Origin: CAYMUR01 sp964393615
Lineage (GTDB): Bacteria; Planctomycetota; Planctomycetia; Pirellulales; Pirellulaceae
DNA: 46,216 bases
Assembly (NCBI GenBank): GCA_964393615.1
Contig: CAYMUR010000034.1
Span: forward strand, 1 to 46,216
Direction: 5' to 3'
Both the position numbers and the translations under genes were made by a program. The notes beneath the pieces were generated by a model. The model searched no databases and was not told the origin of the DNA. It saw nothing but the letters and a program-made list of their open reading frames with translations. Below are positions 24,286 to 35,000 of this stretch, piece after piece. Every line of letters starts with the position of its first letter. Position 1 is the stretch's first letter.

Positions 24286-26631
24286 ATGCATGCCCTGTTG
24301 ATTGCTCTTTTTTGCCTTGCTGGCAATCTGTTGGCTGAATTGCCCAGTGGCAAGGCCTTGGAAGAGCGGAAGCTGATCCAAGAGAAGATCTTGCCGTTCA
24401 TCGAAGAACATTGTGTGCAGTGTCATGGAGGAGAAGAACCTCAGGCCGGGCTTTCCTTGGAGGCTGCTGAGGAAATGACACCTGTCCAGCAGCATCACGA
24501 CCGTTGGGAAAACGTATTACGGCGAATCATCAGTGGTGAAATGCCACCACCGGGAGAACCGGTGCCAAAAAATAACGACCGCCAACAGTTGAAGTTGGCT
24601 GTTTTTAACATGTTGAGTGATGCTGGCGGTTTTCGTGATCCGGGTCGGGTGACCATCCGTCGTCTGAATCGAACCGAATACACGAATACTGTGCGAGATT
24701 TGTTTGGGCTGAGTTTTGCTTTACCTGACGACTTTCCTACAGATGACGTGGGTTACGGATTTGACCATATCGGAGATGTTTTGTCCCTGTCTCCGTTGCT
24801 GCTGGAAAAATATTTGATGACAGGCAGCAATATTGCCAGCGAGGTGGTTCTCGTTCCCGAGGCAATTCAACAACCGTCCGCCTTGATCACCACACTTAAT
24901 TTCGGAGGAGGCGTGGTGTCAGGCGCCAAAGGGCGTGTTTTATTTAGTGAAGGCAGGTTTACGGCGGAACATGATTTTCCGCGGGATGGTATTTATTTAT
25001 TGAAAGCCCGTGCGTGGGCGGAGCAGGCTGGGGATGAGCCGGTTCGAATGACATTTCGCTTGGGGGAAGAAGTTCTCAAGACCGTGGAGGTACGTGCCGA
25101 ACCGTCGGATCCGCAACTGTTCACCGTTTGGGCCGAAGCGACTGTTGGTAAGCATGCGTTTTCAGTGAGCTATGACAATGATTATTACCGGCCAGATGAT
25201 CCGGATCCGCTCAACCGTGACCGTAATCTTTGGGTGGAATATTTTGAAGTGATTGGTCCGATGGATGAATCGATGCAAACGCAAAAAATTCCGGACTCAC
25301 ACCGTCGTATATTTGACCTGGACGATGAACCACCGCTTCCAGCAGAACAATACTGGGAACGGTGGAGCCAAGCTGTTTCCAAGGAAACAACGGCCAAGAT
25401 CCTCATGCAATTTGCCTCACGCGCGTATCGCCGTCCGGCGACGGTCGAAGAGGTAGCGCGATTGGTGGGTTTGGTGGGTTTGGTCGAGCAGGCGGGAGGA
25501 AGTTTTCAGCGTGGAGTCCAATTGGCAGTTCAGGCCGTCCTGGTTTCTCCAAAGTTTCTTTTTCTCGGTGAATTTGATCCGGCACCAGATGATCCTCGCG
25601 AGGTGCGACTGGTGAACGAGTACGAGCTGGCATCACGGCTATCCTATTTTTTATGGAGCAGTATGCCGGATCGTGAGTTGATGCACCATGCCCAGGCAGG
25701 TTCGTTGCGAGCGAACCTATCAGCCCAGATTTTGCGCATGCTGCGGGACTCAAAGTCTCGATCGCTGGTGGAGAACTTTGGAGTCCAGTGGCTACAATTG
25801 CGAGACTTGGAAAATAGCATGATCGATACCGAACAATTTCCCGAATTCGACGACCGTTTAAGGGTTGCGATGCGCACGGAAACTGAAATGTTTTTTGCTT
25901 CGATCATTGAGGAAGATCGGAGCGTGGTGGATTTTATTGATGGCCGCTATACTTTTTTAAATGAGATTCTTGCAAAGCACTATGATATCGAAGGTATTGA
26001 GGGTGAGGCGTTTCGGCGAGTTCCGCTGGACGGCAGCCAACGCAGTGGTGTCCTGACGCACGCTAGCGTCCTGACGCTTACTTCGAATCCGACACGTACG
26101 TCGCCGGTGAAGCGTGGAAAATGGGTCCTTAAGCAGTTGATGGGATCCCCTCCTCCTCCTCCACCACCAGGTGTGGATGAGTTGTCAGAAGACGATGTAC
26201 AGAACGAATCAGTCAGTTTGCGTCAACGGTTGGAAAAACATCGTAGTAAAGAAACCTGTGCCACATGCCATGCACGCATGGACCCGCTTGGTTTTTCGCT
26301 GGAGAAGTATGATGCGATTGGGCGATGGCGTAATAAGGACGGTGAGCATCTGATTGATGATCAGGGAACCTTGCCTGATGGACGTGAATTTAATGGGTCG
26401 ACGGGGATCAAAGAGATTCTCAAATCGGATGTGATGCAATTTCGCTGGTGTATTGCAGAAAAAATGCTGATCTTTGCACTGGGGCGTGGGATGGACTATT
26501 ATGATTATCGTGCTGTCCACGAAATTACTGAGACCATGGTGGACGGAGAGGACCGTTTTTCGGTTCTTGTCATGGCTGTGATCAACAGTCACCCTTTTCA
26601 ATTTCGCCGAGGTGACGGAGGAGAAAGATGA
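24286..26631 (+). CDS. PSCyt1-DUF1587-DUF1592-DUF1588-DUF1585 cytochrome-like protein
   Basis: This is a 781-residue planctomycete protein from ATG 24286, which gives a clean signal peptide (MHALLIALFCLAGNLLA); the longer frame from 24118 would overlap the WD40 gene. Domains in order are: PSCyt1 with CVQCH (Cys43, Cys46, His47); DUF1587 (VTIRRLNRTEYTNTVRDLFG); a carbohydrate-binding-like stretch; DUF1595/1592 (ASRLSYFLWSSMPDRELM); DUF1588 with RSGVLTHASVLTLTSNPTRT, a seven-proline tract near residue 620 and a second CATCH motif near residue 657; and DUF1585 (FRWCIAEKMLIFALGRGMDYYD). The two CxxCH motifs suggest covalent heme. It overlaps the DUF1552 gene by ATGA, so the two are translationally coupled. 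Substrate and electron partners are unknown. Confidence 0.92.
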   Translation: MHALLIALFCLAGNLLAELPSGKALEERKLIQEKILPFIEEHCVQCHGGEEPQAGLSLEAAEEMTPVQQHHDRWENVLRRIISGEMPPPGEPVPKNNDRQQLKLAVFNMLSDAGGFRDPGRVTIRRLNRTEYTNTVRDLFGLSFALPDDFPTDDVGYGFDHIGDVLSLSPLLLEKYLMTGSNIASEVVLVPEAIQQPSALITTLNFGGGVVSGAKGRVLFSEGRFTAEHDFPRDGIYLLKARAWAEQAGDEPVRMTFRLGEEVLKTVEVRAEPSDPQLFTVWAEATVGKHAFSVSYDNDYYRPDDPDPLNRDRNLWVEYFEVIGPMDESMQTQKIPDSHRRIFDLDDEPPLPAEQYWERWSQAVSKETTAKILMQFASRAYRRPATVEEVARLVGLVGLVEQAGGSFQRGVQLAVQAVLVSPKFLFLGEFDPAPDDPREVRLVNEYELASRLSYFLWSSMPDRELMHHAQAGSLRANLSAQILRMLRDSKSRSLVENFGVQWLQLRDLENSMIDTEQFPEFDDRLRVAMRTETEMFFASIIEEDRSVVDFIDGRYTFLNEILAKHYDIEGIEGEAFRRVPLDGSQRSGVLTHASVLTLTSNPTRTSPVKRGKWVLKQLMGSPPPPPPPGVDELSEDDVQNESVSLRQRLEKHRSKETCATCHARMDPLGFSLEKYDAIGRWRNKDGEHLIDDQGTLPDGREFNGSTGIKEILKSDVMQFRWCIAEKMLIFALGRGMDYYDYRAVHEITETMVDGEDRFSVLVMAVINSHPFQFRRGDGGER

Positions 26632-28017
26632 ACGCTTCGTTATTTTCCCAAAACGGTTTCGGTTCTTCTAAGAGTCATGGTGTGCCACGGCGGAATTTTT
26701 TGCGTGGTGTGGGGACTGTGATCGCCCTGCCCTTTCTAGAATCTCTGGGACGAGTTCAGTCTGCGCGCGCCGCAACAACGGGCAACGCGAAGCGATTGGT
26801 GTTTGTTTTCATGCCCAACGGGGCAAATATGAAAGAGTGGATACCCACTTCGGAGGGTAGTGATTACGAATTATCACCTATCTTGCAGCCCCTGCAGCCG
26901 TTCAAACAGGATCTTTTGGTTCTTAGTGGTTTGTCCAATATGGCAGCCAATGTGAGCAAGCCAGGGGGACATGCACGTGGGTTGTCATCTTTTCTTACCG
27001 GTGTCTTGGCACGCAAGACAGCCGGAAGAGATATTCGTGCTGGCATTTCCGTGGATCAGTTGGCGGCGCAGTATGTAGGTGACCAGACTCGTTTGCGTTC
27101 ATTGGAACTGGGGTGCGAAATCGGTCGTTCGTCCGGGAATTGTGATTCGGGTTACAGTTGTGCCTATTCGAATAACATGTCGTGGAGCAGTCCCAACACG
27201 CCCGTACCGACGGACATTAATCCGCGGTCTGTATTTGACCGCTTGTTTTTTAACGCGGGAGCGGCAAGTGATGAGGCGCGTGCACAGCGTGATTTTTTTC
27301 AAAAGAGCGTGATCGATTTTGCCCAAGATGATGCGCGGCAGCTGAAGAAGAAACTGGGGATCACCGACCGACATAAAGTCGAGGAGTACCTTACATCCAT
27401 TCGGGACTTGGAACGGCGGGTGGAACGTGCTGAGCGGGGAGAAGCGGCCGAGGACGGTGAGTTTCCCTTGACGCGACCGAAAGGTATTCCACACGGTTTT
27501 GGNNNNNNNNNNCGAACATGTTCGGCTGATGTGTGATCTCATGGTGGTGGCCTTGCAAGCGGATATGACCCGGACCTGTTCGTTGATGTTCGGACGGGCT
27601 GGCAGTAATCGAAGTTATTCCTTTATAGGGATTCCGGATGGGCATCACTGGTTGTCGCACCACGGCGGTGATGAACAGAAGCACGCCAAGATTAGTCAAA
27701 TCAACCGTTACCTCGTGGAGCATTTTGCATATTTGCTGGATAAGATGAAATCTGTCAGCGAGGGAGAATCTTCGCTTTTGGACAATTCGATGGTGGTTTA
27801 TGGCAGTGGCATCTCGGACGGAAATGCCCACAACTATAACAACTTGCCGATCCTATTGGCGGGGCGCGGAGGTGGCTTAATTCAGCCGGGAAGCCATATC
27901 CACTATCCTGATAATGAGCCCCTAATGAATTTGTTTTTGACGATGTTGCAGGGAGTCGACATCCCCGTCGATTCGATTGGCGATAGCACCGGTCCCCTTG
28001 CTGGGATTACTGTTTGA
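26628..28017 (+). CDS. DUF1552 family secreted protein, interrupted by an assembly gap
   Basis: The ATG overlaps the stop of the DUF1592-group gene. A twin-arginine signal (GVPRRNFLRGVGTVIALPFLE) leads into the DUF1552 domain (KRLVFVFMPNGANMKEW, LSGLSNMAANVSKPGGHARG, SIRDLERRVERAE, PKGIPHGF). Ten Ns at 27503-27512 interrupt the gene, and reading continues in another phase as EHVRLMCDLMVVALQADMTR, GSNRSYSFIGIPDGHHWLSHH and a normal C-terminus at 28017. The family sequence either side is nearly continuous, so the gap hides only a few residues and this is one intact gene. It belongs to the alkaline phosphatase-like superfamily, like DUF1501, and is the obligate partner of DUF1592-group proteins. 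The function is unknown. Confidence 0.88.
27503..27512. other. Assembly gap of ten Ns inside the DUF1552 gene
   Basis: This is a fixed-size N run, a scaffold placeholder. The flanking protein frames differ in phase, so the true gap length is not ten bases. Confidence 0.95.
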
Positions 28018-28404
28018 GCTGGTCTGGCGGGGCATAAGGGCCATTTATTTTCTTCGAGTAACAAAGTGGTGGCGCACCAAGGTTCGTTGTGAGAGCGTTA
28101 CGTCTGGCTGGATTTCCAAGGCTGTACCAGGTGATCCTCATGGCTTGACGAGGTGGTGTCTCTTGCGATTCGACAGATGCTATTTTTACTCCAGTTGCAG
28201 CTGATGCGTTGAGGTGTCTGTCCCTCGCTCACAGGGTGTCATTTCGATCGTGTTGGTTATTCGAAAGTAGTGTCTCTGGGTGTCATGGTAGTGGAGAATG
28301 CGATTTCGTCTGCTGTTTGTTTCTTCTCGTGGACGGGTAGTAATGGCCTTGTGTACTGCTGCCAGAATCTCGTCGCAAAAATTCATTCGATTGATTTGTT
28401 ACCG
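28018..28404. other. Intergenic region, no clear feature
   Basis: These bases lie between the DUF1552 gene and the next DUF1549/1553 gene on the same strand. The frame of the latter stays open back to 28270, but that part does not look like a protein. I see no terminator or repeat. Confidence 0.45.
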
Positions 28405-30501
28405 ATGAATCGGCAAGGCAACTTTTCATGTGCGGTGGTCACTTGGTCGGCCTTGGTGTGCCTGCTTCTGGGACGCTTGGTCGGGGCGTTTGACGTTCCC
28501 AATGGGGGCCAGCAGAGACAGGATTTGCAAGAGCATTGGTCGTTTGTGGCGGCTGTTCGGCCGGCCATGCCAGCTGTGCAGTCCGTTCGTTGGCCTGCCA
28601 GTCCGATAGATGTTTTTGTCGTTGGGCGACTGGAAAAAGAAGGGTTACAACCTTCTGTCCGTGCCGACGAATTGGCCCTGCTGCGGCGCGTTACCTTTGA
28701 TTTGACGGGTTTACCGCCGGTTCCTAGCCAGGTTCAACGTTTCCTGGCCGACGATTTGCCAGATGCTTATGTTCGCTATGTTGACCGGCTGCTGGGTTCA
28801 CCACGATATGGTGAGCGTATGGCGGTTATCTGGCTCGATCTGGCTCGTTACGCGGATACGAATGGTTACCAACAAGACATGGCACGTACACAGTGGAATT
28901 GGCGAGACTGGGTGATCGATGCCTATAACCGTAATTTGCCATTTGATCAGTTTACGATTGAGCAGTTAGCAGGAGACCTGTTGGAGGAGGCTACGCTTGA
29001 GCAATTGATTGCCACCGGATTCAATCGCAACCATTTGATTACGATTGAAACTGGAGTGATTGACGAAGAGTACCGCGTGGAATACGTGATGGATCGTGTG
29101 GTCACGACAGGCACCGTGTGGATGGGGCTGACATTTGTCTGTGCTCGTTGCCATGACCATAAATACGACCCTCTGTCTCAGCGCGATTTTTATCAGTTGT
29201 TTGCTTTTTTTAATAATGTTCCAGAAAAAGGATTGAATGGGTTTGAGCCCCGGCTTGCCACGCCGAATGCGAAACAGGTGGTACAGCTGGCTGCGTTAGA
29301 GGAACAGATCGTGGTGGCAAAACAGAAGCTGAAAGCGTCACCGACGGACGAGCAAAAGGAATGGCTTGCCGGATTGGAACAGTCGCAAAAAAGATTGTCC
29401 GAAACAGTACCACAGACTCTGATTATGCGTGAGTTGCCACAAGCCAGGCAAACGTTCATTCTGAACCGTGGCCTGTACGATCAGCCTCGTGAGATGGTCC
29501 AACCAGGTGTGCCGCAAGGATTGCCACCGCTGTCTGAAGGAGGATTGACAAATCGTCTGAAATTGGCCCGCTGGCTGGTGGATCGGGGACATCCGCTCAC
29601 GGCACGGGTCATCAGCAACCGCCTGTGGCAGCAGCTTTTTGGGGCTGGTATCGTTTTCACCACAGAGGACTTTGGCACGCAGGGGACTCCACCGACGCAC
29701 CCCCAGTTATTGGACTGGCTCGCCATCGAATTGATGGATCGAGGTTGGAATGTAAAACAGATCCTGCGGCAGTTGGTCACTTCGTCCACGTATGGTCAGA
29801 AATCACAGATGAGGTCAGAACTTTTACAGCGTGATCCCTATAATCGTTTGCTGGCGCGTGGGCCAAGATACCGTTTGGACGCTGAAATGGTGCGTGACCA
29901 AGCCCTGGTGGTCAGTGGTTTGCTGGTCGAGCAGCTAGGTGGAGAACCGGTCTTTCCTTATCAACCGCAGGGAGTCTGGTTGGAGTTGAACAATCGCAAA
30001 GAGTTCACACGACCTTATCCAGAATCTAAGGACAGTGGGTTGTATCGTCGCAGCCTGTACTCATTCTGGAAACGGACAGTTCCACCACCATCCTTATCGG
30101 CGTTAGATGCGCCTGATCGTGAATACTGTGTAACCCGTCGGTCACGTACGAATACGCCTTTGCAGGCCCTGGTGTTGTTGCACGACAGGCAATTTGTCGA
30201 GGCGGCACGGCACTTGGGATTGCGAATGTTACGGGAGGGAGGAGGCGATGTCGAATCCCGCTTGCGCTACGGTTTTCTACTGGCCCTGACGCGACAGCCA
30301 TCACGTCAGGAGTTGGCTGTGACGACCGAATTGCTACTGGCGCAATTGGCAGAGTTTAGTAATAATCCCGCTGCGGCCCAGTCCTTGTTGGATGTTGGGA
30401 AGTCGCCAGCGGACGCATCCCTGGACACGATTGAACAGGCTGCGTGGACGACCATCGCACGTATGATGTTGAATCTGAATGAAACAATTACCAAGTACTA
30501 A
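28405..30501 (+). CDS. DUF1549/DUF1553 protein lacking an N-terminal PSCyt1 domain
   Basis: This is a 698-residue protein from ATG 28405, chosen because it starts a signal peptide (MNRQGNFSCAVVTWSALVCLLLG); the frame extends to 28270 without homology, and no start has a good ribosome site. DUF1549 starts soon after the signal (SPIDVFVVGRLEKEGLQPS, TFDLTGLPP, RLLGSPRYGERMAVIWLDLARYADTNGY in segments) and includes CARCHDHKYDPLSQRDFYQ near residue 246. DUF1553 follows (NRLKLARWLVDRGHPLTARV, YRLDAEMVRDQALV, RTNTPLQALVLLHDRQFVEA). The usual leading cytochrome domain is missing, as in the other copy at 11807-13756. It overlaps the following DUF1501 gene by 23 bases, implying coupled translation. 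No activity is established. Confidence 0.9.
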   Translation: MNRQGNFSCAVVTWSALVCLLLGRLVGAFDVPNGGQQRQDLQEHWSFVAAVRPAMPAVQSVRWPASPIDVFVVGRLEKEGLQPSVRADELALLRRVTFDLTGLPPVPSQVQRFLADDLPDAYVRYVDRLLGSPRYGERMAVIWLDLARYADTNGYQQDMARTQWNWRDWVIDAYNRNLPFDQFTIEQLAGDLLEEATLEQLIATGFNRNHLITIETGVIDEEYRVEYVMDRVVTTGTVWMGLTFVCARCHDHKYDPLSQRDFYQLFAFFNNVPEKGLNGFEPRLATPNAKQVVQLAALEEQIVVAKQKLKASPTDEQKEWLAGLEQSQKRLSETVPQTLIMRELPQARQTFILNRGLYDQPREMVQPGVPQGLPPLSEGGLTNRLKLARWLVDRGHPLTARVISNRLWQQLFGAGIVFTTEDFGTQGTPPTHPQLLDWLAIELMDRGWNVKQILRQLVTSSTYGQKSQMRSELLQRDPYNRLLARGPRYRLDAEMVRDQALVVSGLLVEQLGGEPVFPYQPQGVWLELNNRKEFTRPYPESKDSGLYRRSLYSFWKRTVPPPSLSALDAPDREYCVTRRSRTNTPLQALVLLHDRQFVEAARHLGLRMLREGGGDVESRLRYGFLLALTRQPSRQELAVTTELLLAQLAEFSNNPAAAQSLLDVGKSPADASLDTIEQAAWTTIARMMLNLNETITKY

Positions 30502-31942
30502 TCCAGGTCCGATTCGTACAGCACAGCTGTTGGAGACCCGGCGCCAGCTTTTTCAGCGAACGGCGGCGTCGGTGGGGGCATTGGGCCTCGCATCACTGCT
30601 GCGTCCCGAGGCGTTTGCACAGCCAGAGGGAGTGTTTGGTACCCACTTTGCACCTCGTGCCAAACGTGTGATCTACATGTTTCAGTCTGGTGCCCCGTCC
30701 CAGGTAGACTTGTTCGATCACAAGCCCGAATTAGAAAAAATGCACGGTACCGAGTTGCCCGATTCAGTTCGCGGGAACCAGCGTCTGACTGGTATGACGG
30801 CAGGTCAAGTAGCTTTTCCCGTGACCAAACCAATCTCCGCTTTTCGGCCGTATGGCAAGCAACGCATTTGGTTAAGTACGTTGTTGCCCTGGACGGGAAG
30901 GATTGTGGATGACATCTGCCTGATTCGCTCGATGCACACCGAAGCGATCAACCACGATCCGGCAATCACCTATTTTCAGACAGGTAGCCAGCAACCGGGC
31001 AAGCCGAGTGCGGGGGCGTGGGTCAGCTATGGACTGGGTAGTTTTTCGCAAAACTTACCGGCCTTTGTGGTGTTAATTTCGAACAATACGTATGCTAACT
31101 CGCAGCCGTTGTATTCTCGCTTGTGGAACAGCGGATTTTTACCGTCTCATTATCAAGGTGTTAAGTTGAGAGCTGAGAGGGAAGCGGTGCTGTACTTGAA
31201 CGATCCTGCTAAGGCCAGTCTTGCCACGCGACACAGGTTGTTGGATGCCGTGACACGTATGAATGAGTTGCGTGCTAGGCAGATTGGCGATCCAGAGATT
31301 CATGCACGGATTGCAGCCTACGAGATGGCGTATCGAATGCAGATGTCTGTGCCCGACTTGACGGACCTGTCGGATGAGCCTCCGAGTACGTTTGCCCTGT
31401 ATGGTGAGCAAGCACGCCATTCAGGAACACATGCGGCCAACTGTTTGCTTGCCCGTCGGTTGGCAGAACGTGGGGTCCGTTTTATCCAACTTTACCACCG
31501 TGGATGGGACAACCACGTGAAATTACCGGAAGATCATCCCCGGCGCTGTGACGAAACAGACCGTGGCTCGGCGGCACTGGTGTTGGACCTCAAACGTCGT
31601 GGAATGCTCGATGATACGTTGGTGATCTGGGGCGGTGAGTTTGGTCGGACCATTTACGCACAGGGTAAACTGGAAGGCACCGGTTACGGTCGTGATCATC
31701 ACCCACGTTGCTTTACCATGTGGCTGGCTGGTGGTGGCATTAAGCCGGGCATTGCTTGGGGAGAGACTGACGATTACTGTTACAATATTGTTCGTGACCC
31801 GGTCCATGTCCACGAACTGAACGCCACCATCCTCCACTGCCTTGGATTGGACCACATGCAACTCACCTATGAATTTCAAGGACTCAAGCAACGCTTGACC
31901 GGAGTCGAAGAGGTGCATCCGGTGACAGCTATTCTGGCATAA
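30479..31942 (+). CDS. DUF1501 family secreted protein
   Basis: This 487-residue protein starts inside the end of the DUF1549/1553 gene. The N-terminus has a twin-arginine-like signal (ETRRQLFQRTAASVGALGLA, cleavage near EAFA|Q). The DUF1501 body includes MFQSGAPSQVDLFDHKPEL, DDICLIRSMHTEAINHDPA, DTLVIWGGEFGRT, YGRDHHPRCFTMWLAGGG and a C-terminal HCLGLDHMQLTYEFQG. Histidine- and aspartate-rich motifs fit the phosphatase/sulfatase superfamily but no metal site is proven. It is the second such gene in the window and more typical of the family than the 10133-11623 copy. It converges with the large heme-binding protein gene. Confidence 0.92.
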   Translation: MKQLPSTNPGPIRTAQLLETRRQLFQRTAASVGALGLASLLRPEAFAQPEGVFGTHFAPRAKRVIYMFQSGAPSQVDLFDHKPELEKMHGTELPDSVRGNQRLTGMTAGQVAFPVTKPISAFRPYGKQRIWLSTLLPWTGRIVDDICLIRSMHTEAINHDPAITYFQTGSQQPGKPSAGAWVSYGLGSFSQNLPAFVVLISNNTYANSQPLYSRLWNSGFLPSHYQGVKLRAEREAVLYLNDPAKASLATRHRLLDAVTRMNELRARQIGDPEIHARIAAYEMAYRMQMSVPDLTDLSDEPPSTFALYGEQARHSGTHAANCLLARRLAERGVRFIQLYHRGWDNHVKLPEDHPRRCDETDRGSAALVLDLKRRGMLDDTLVIWGGEFGRTIYAQGKLEGTGYGRDHHPRCFTMWLAGGGIKPGIAWGETDDYCYNIVRDPVHVHELNATILHCLGLDHMQLTYEFQGLKQRLTGVEEVHPVTAILA

Positions 31943-32016
31943 AGACCCCGGCCGAAAAATTAAGCTCTGCCATGCATTTCTACATTCCAGCGATAAGCGT
32001 GCAGACCGGGCACTCT

Positions 32017-32030
32017 GACCACGAATGGTC
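32017..32030. other. Small perfect hairpin between convergent genes
   Basis: GACCA-CGAA-TGGTC lies in the 108-base gap between two convergent genes. It has no T-run on either side, so a bidirectional terminator role is only possible. Confidence 0.25.
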
Positions 32031-32050
32031 TGGACCGAACGGATCCAGTG

Positions 32051-35000
32051 TCATGGTGGATTGCTAAACTCCTGGCGGAGAAAACTGATGAGATTGGCAA
32101 TGTCTTGAGGACTGGTTATTTTATACAAATCTGCCGGCATCAGGGAGAGTTGCGAAGCCGTCATGGTTTCGATATCCGACCTCAGAATCTTTTCGTTCTC
32201 TCCTTTTCCACGGCGCAAGCTGACGCTGGTTGCCGACTCCGAAGTGAGGATGCCGTTAAAAATGCGTCCATCCACGGTGAAAATGGTGTAGGTCGCAAAA
32301 CCGGCGGCAATGTCGCCACTAGGGTCGAGGATTTCAAGGAGGAGCGCTTCGTCCGGTTTGTTGACGGCGCTTCCCAAGTCGGGTCCCACCTGGTGGCCCT
32401 TGTCACGCCATTTGTGACAATTTAAACAGTGCTTTTCGAAAACTTGACGGCCGAGTGTAGGTTCTCGTGGGCCATCCAGTGCTTGGCGATATTGATCGAT
32501 CCGCACGAGAAGTTCGGTATTTTCCTGGTGCTGGTCAAATAACGTTTCCGCGCGGGCGGCAATCAGTGGGTCACGACTGCCAGTAAAGCGTTCGCGACGT
32601 GTGGCAGGGAGGTCTGCGACCCGAATCGTGCCCCGTTCGACCGCGTCCAACAGTAACGGTAGATGATGCTCTCGGCCCAGCAACACGTCGAGCACGGCAG
32701 TGCGTAGTTGAGGACTGTAGCTTTTCCAGTGATCCAATAGGATGGGGGCAATCCGAGGGTCGTTTGACGAAGCCAGCACATTGACAGCGGTTAATTGTAA
32801 CGAAGGTGGTTGGTGAACATTCAGAATCTCCTTGGTAACTGGTGCCATCCTGGAAAACGGTGCGTATTCCAGTAGCTTCATTGCCCGCTGTCGCTCTGCG
32901 GTGGTAAGCTTCGGATTGAGTGTTCGTTGCGTTGATGTGTCGTACACCTCACGTAGTTCAGGGGAGTCGTGCAGGTCCAGGTTTGCTGCAAGTCGAACGA
33001 TCAGGGGCCGTACGGGGTGAGCAGAATTGGTAAGCAGACGTTTCACCGACAACCAACCGTCAGGCGGTGTTTTGATTGGTTGCTTGTTGCGTGATAAACC
33101 ATCAGCAAGCCCCATCAGGCAGGGGACACGAATATCGTCCTCCAGGTCCACCAGCGCGTCAACGATGTGTGATATTTTAGAGCCATTACGTCCCGCCGCG
33201 ACGGTTGTTGCTAGGGGTTGTAGCATGGATATGGTGAGTTGACTCCGATCGAATTCGTGGAGAAATGTTGACAGTAAATCACCGGCAGTCTCACGGGCAG
33301 AACTAAGCACAGCAGCATCCATCCAACGATCAGTTCCAAATTGGCGCACTAATTCCAAGAGGGCTTCTGTCCCGCGAGGATGGTCGACTTCTCCTAGGGA
33401 CATTGCCAGTTGCAACCGTACCCGCGGGTCGGGATCATGAGCCATGGCGACGGCTTGAGCCAACAAGGGTTGATGGTCGTTCAACCAGCAGTCACCGAGT
33501 TGTAGTCCGTGTGTGCGGACCATGTAACTGGAATCGTTGAGGGCAAGCGACACGTCTTGAACCGTTAACTTGCCGATGCCTTGCAATGCATGTAGGGCCA
33601 GCATGCGTCCCTCGTCGGTCGTACCATGACGTACCTGTTTAGCGAGGTGCAACGTGGTGGATGGATCGTTGCGCTCGATCAGTAGTCGTTGCGCAGTCTT
33701 GCTCCACCAACTATCGGGGTCGCTCAGCGTAGCAGCGAGTTTGTCACTTGACCATTCCGTGAGTCTTGCCACCTTGCGAGGTGTTTTGTTGTCGGGCAAC
33801 AGACGCCAGATACGGCCTCGGTCATTACCGTTAATCACCTGGTATTGCTGTTGCAGGAACCTTGGAATGGCAGAGTAATCCTCTACGATTTCACGGTACA
33901 TATCGACAATATACAGCGCCCCATCAGGTCCGACTTGCAGGTTGATGGGACGAAACCATTGATCGCTCGACGCAAGGAATTCCGATTTTTGTTCCTGCCC
34001 GGCGTGTTGCGCGATGTACCCAGGACCGTCTCGTTGGATGATCGCACGGTGTACGAGATTATGGGACGGTTCACAACAGAAAAAACTACCGTAATATGTA
34101 TCGGGAAATAGCTGGGCATAATAAAACTCGACACCACAGCCAGCCGTGTAGTAGGCACTGCTTGTTTCATGCTTACCGTAAAATTTGATCCAGGCCGGGT
34201 CCTGACGCCGCTTGATACGCCAGGGATGTGGTTGGCTGATGCGGTAGGTAGTATTGTAGTCCGAAGCATGGTAGGTACCGGATGGTGACGTGACGTGTGG
34301 ATTTCGCCGCAAGTAATGGTTGGCCAGGGGTAACCCGTAACAGACAGGTGTATTGCCTCGTCCGAGGAACCGATCGCCGATCTTGTTTAGTACCAGGCCG
34401 AACGTGGAAACCTTACCACTGAGTGGTTCGAGGGCGGACCCGTCAGCGCGAATCCGAAAGTCGCTGTCACCAATCCGTACCGGCATGTTGAGGTGAGGGC
34501 CCTCAATGGTGGCGCCGAAACCACCGGCGCCGACGTAGATCCAGTGGTCGGGTCCCCAACGCGGATTGTTGATGCCACGTTCCAGGTAAATGTTGTGAAA
34601 TCCGGTATACAGCGTCTCTCGTATTTCGGCTTTTCCATCACCATCTCGATCGGCAAGGAAGATAATATCTGGAGCACAGACGACGATGACACCGTCACGA
34701 TAAGGCACCATTCCATAGCAGGGTGGCAGGTCGTCGGCCCACAAATCGGCCCGGTCCATCTGGCCGTTCCCGTCTGTGTCGTGAAGCAATTTAACTTTGC
34801 CAAATTGCCGTTTGTTAGACTCCGCGGCGATTCTGCCACCCTCCAGTTCCCAGCGGATACGACGGACTTGTCTGTCCAGTTGTCCTGTTTGGTTCAATGT
34901 TTGTGTATCAATGTGGCTTTCCATGTTGTAGCCATGGAGTTCGCAAACGAATAACCTGCCGTGCGCGTCAAAAGCAATACCGCTGGGATCAGAAATGAGC

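Noticed and set aside
27503..27512. Reading the three N-interrupted genes as split genes or programmed frameshifts
   Set aside because: Each break coincides with exactly ten Ns, the standard placeholder for an unknown-length gap, and family sequence continues on both sides.
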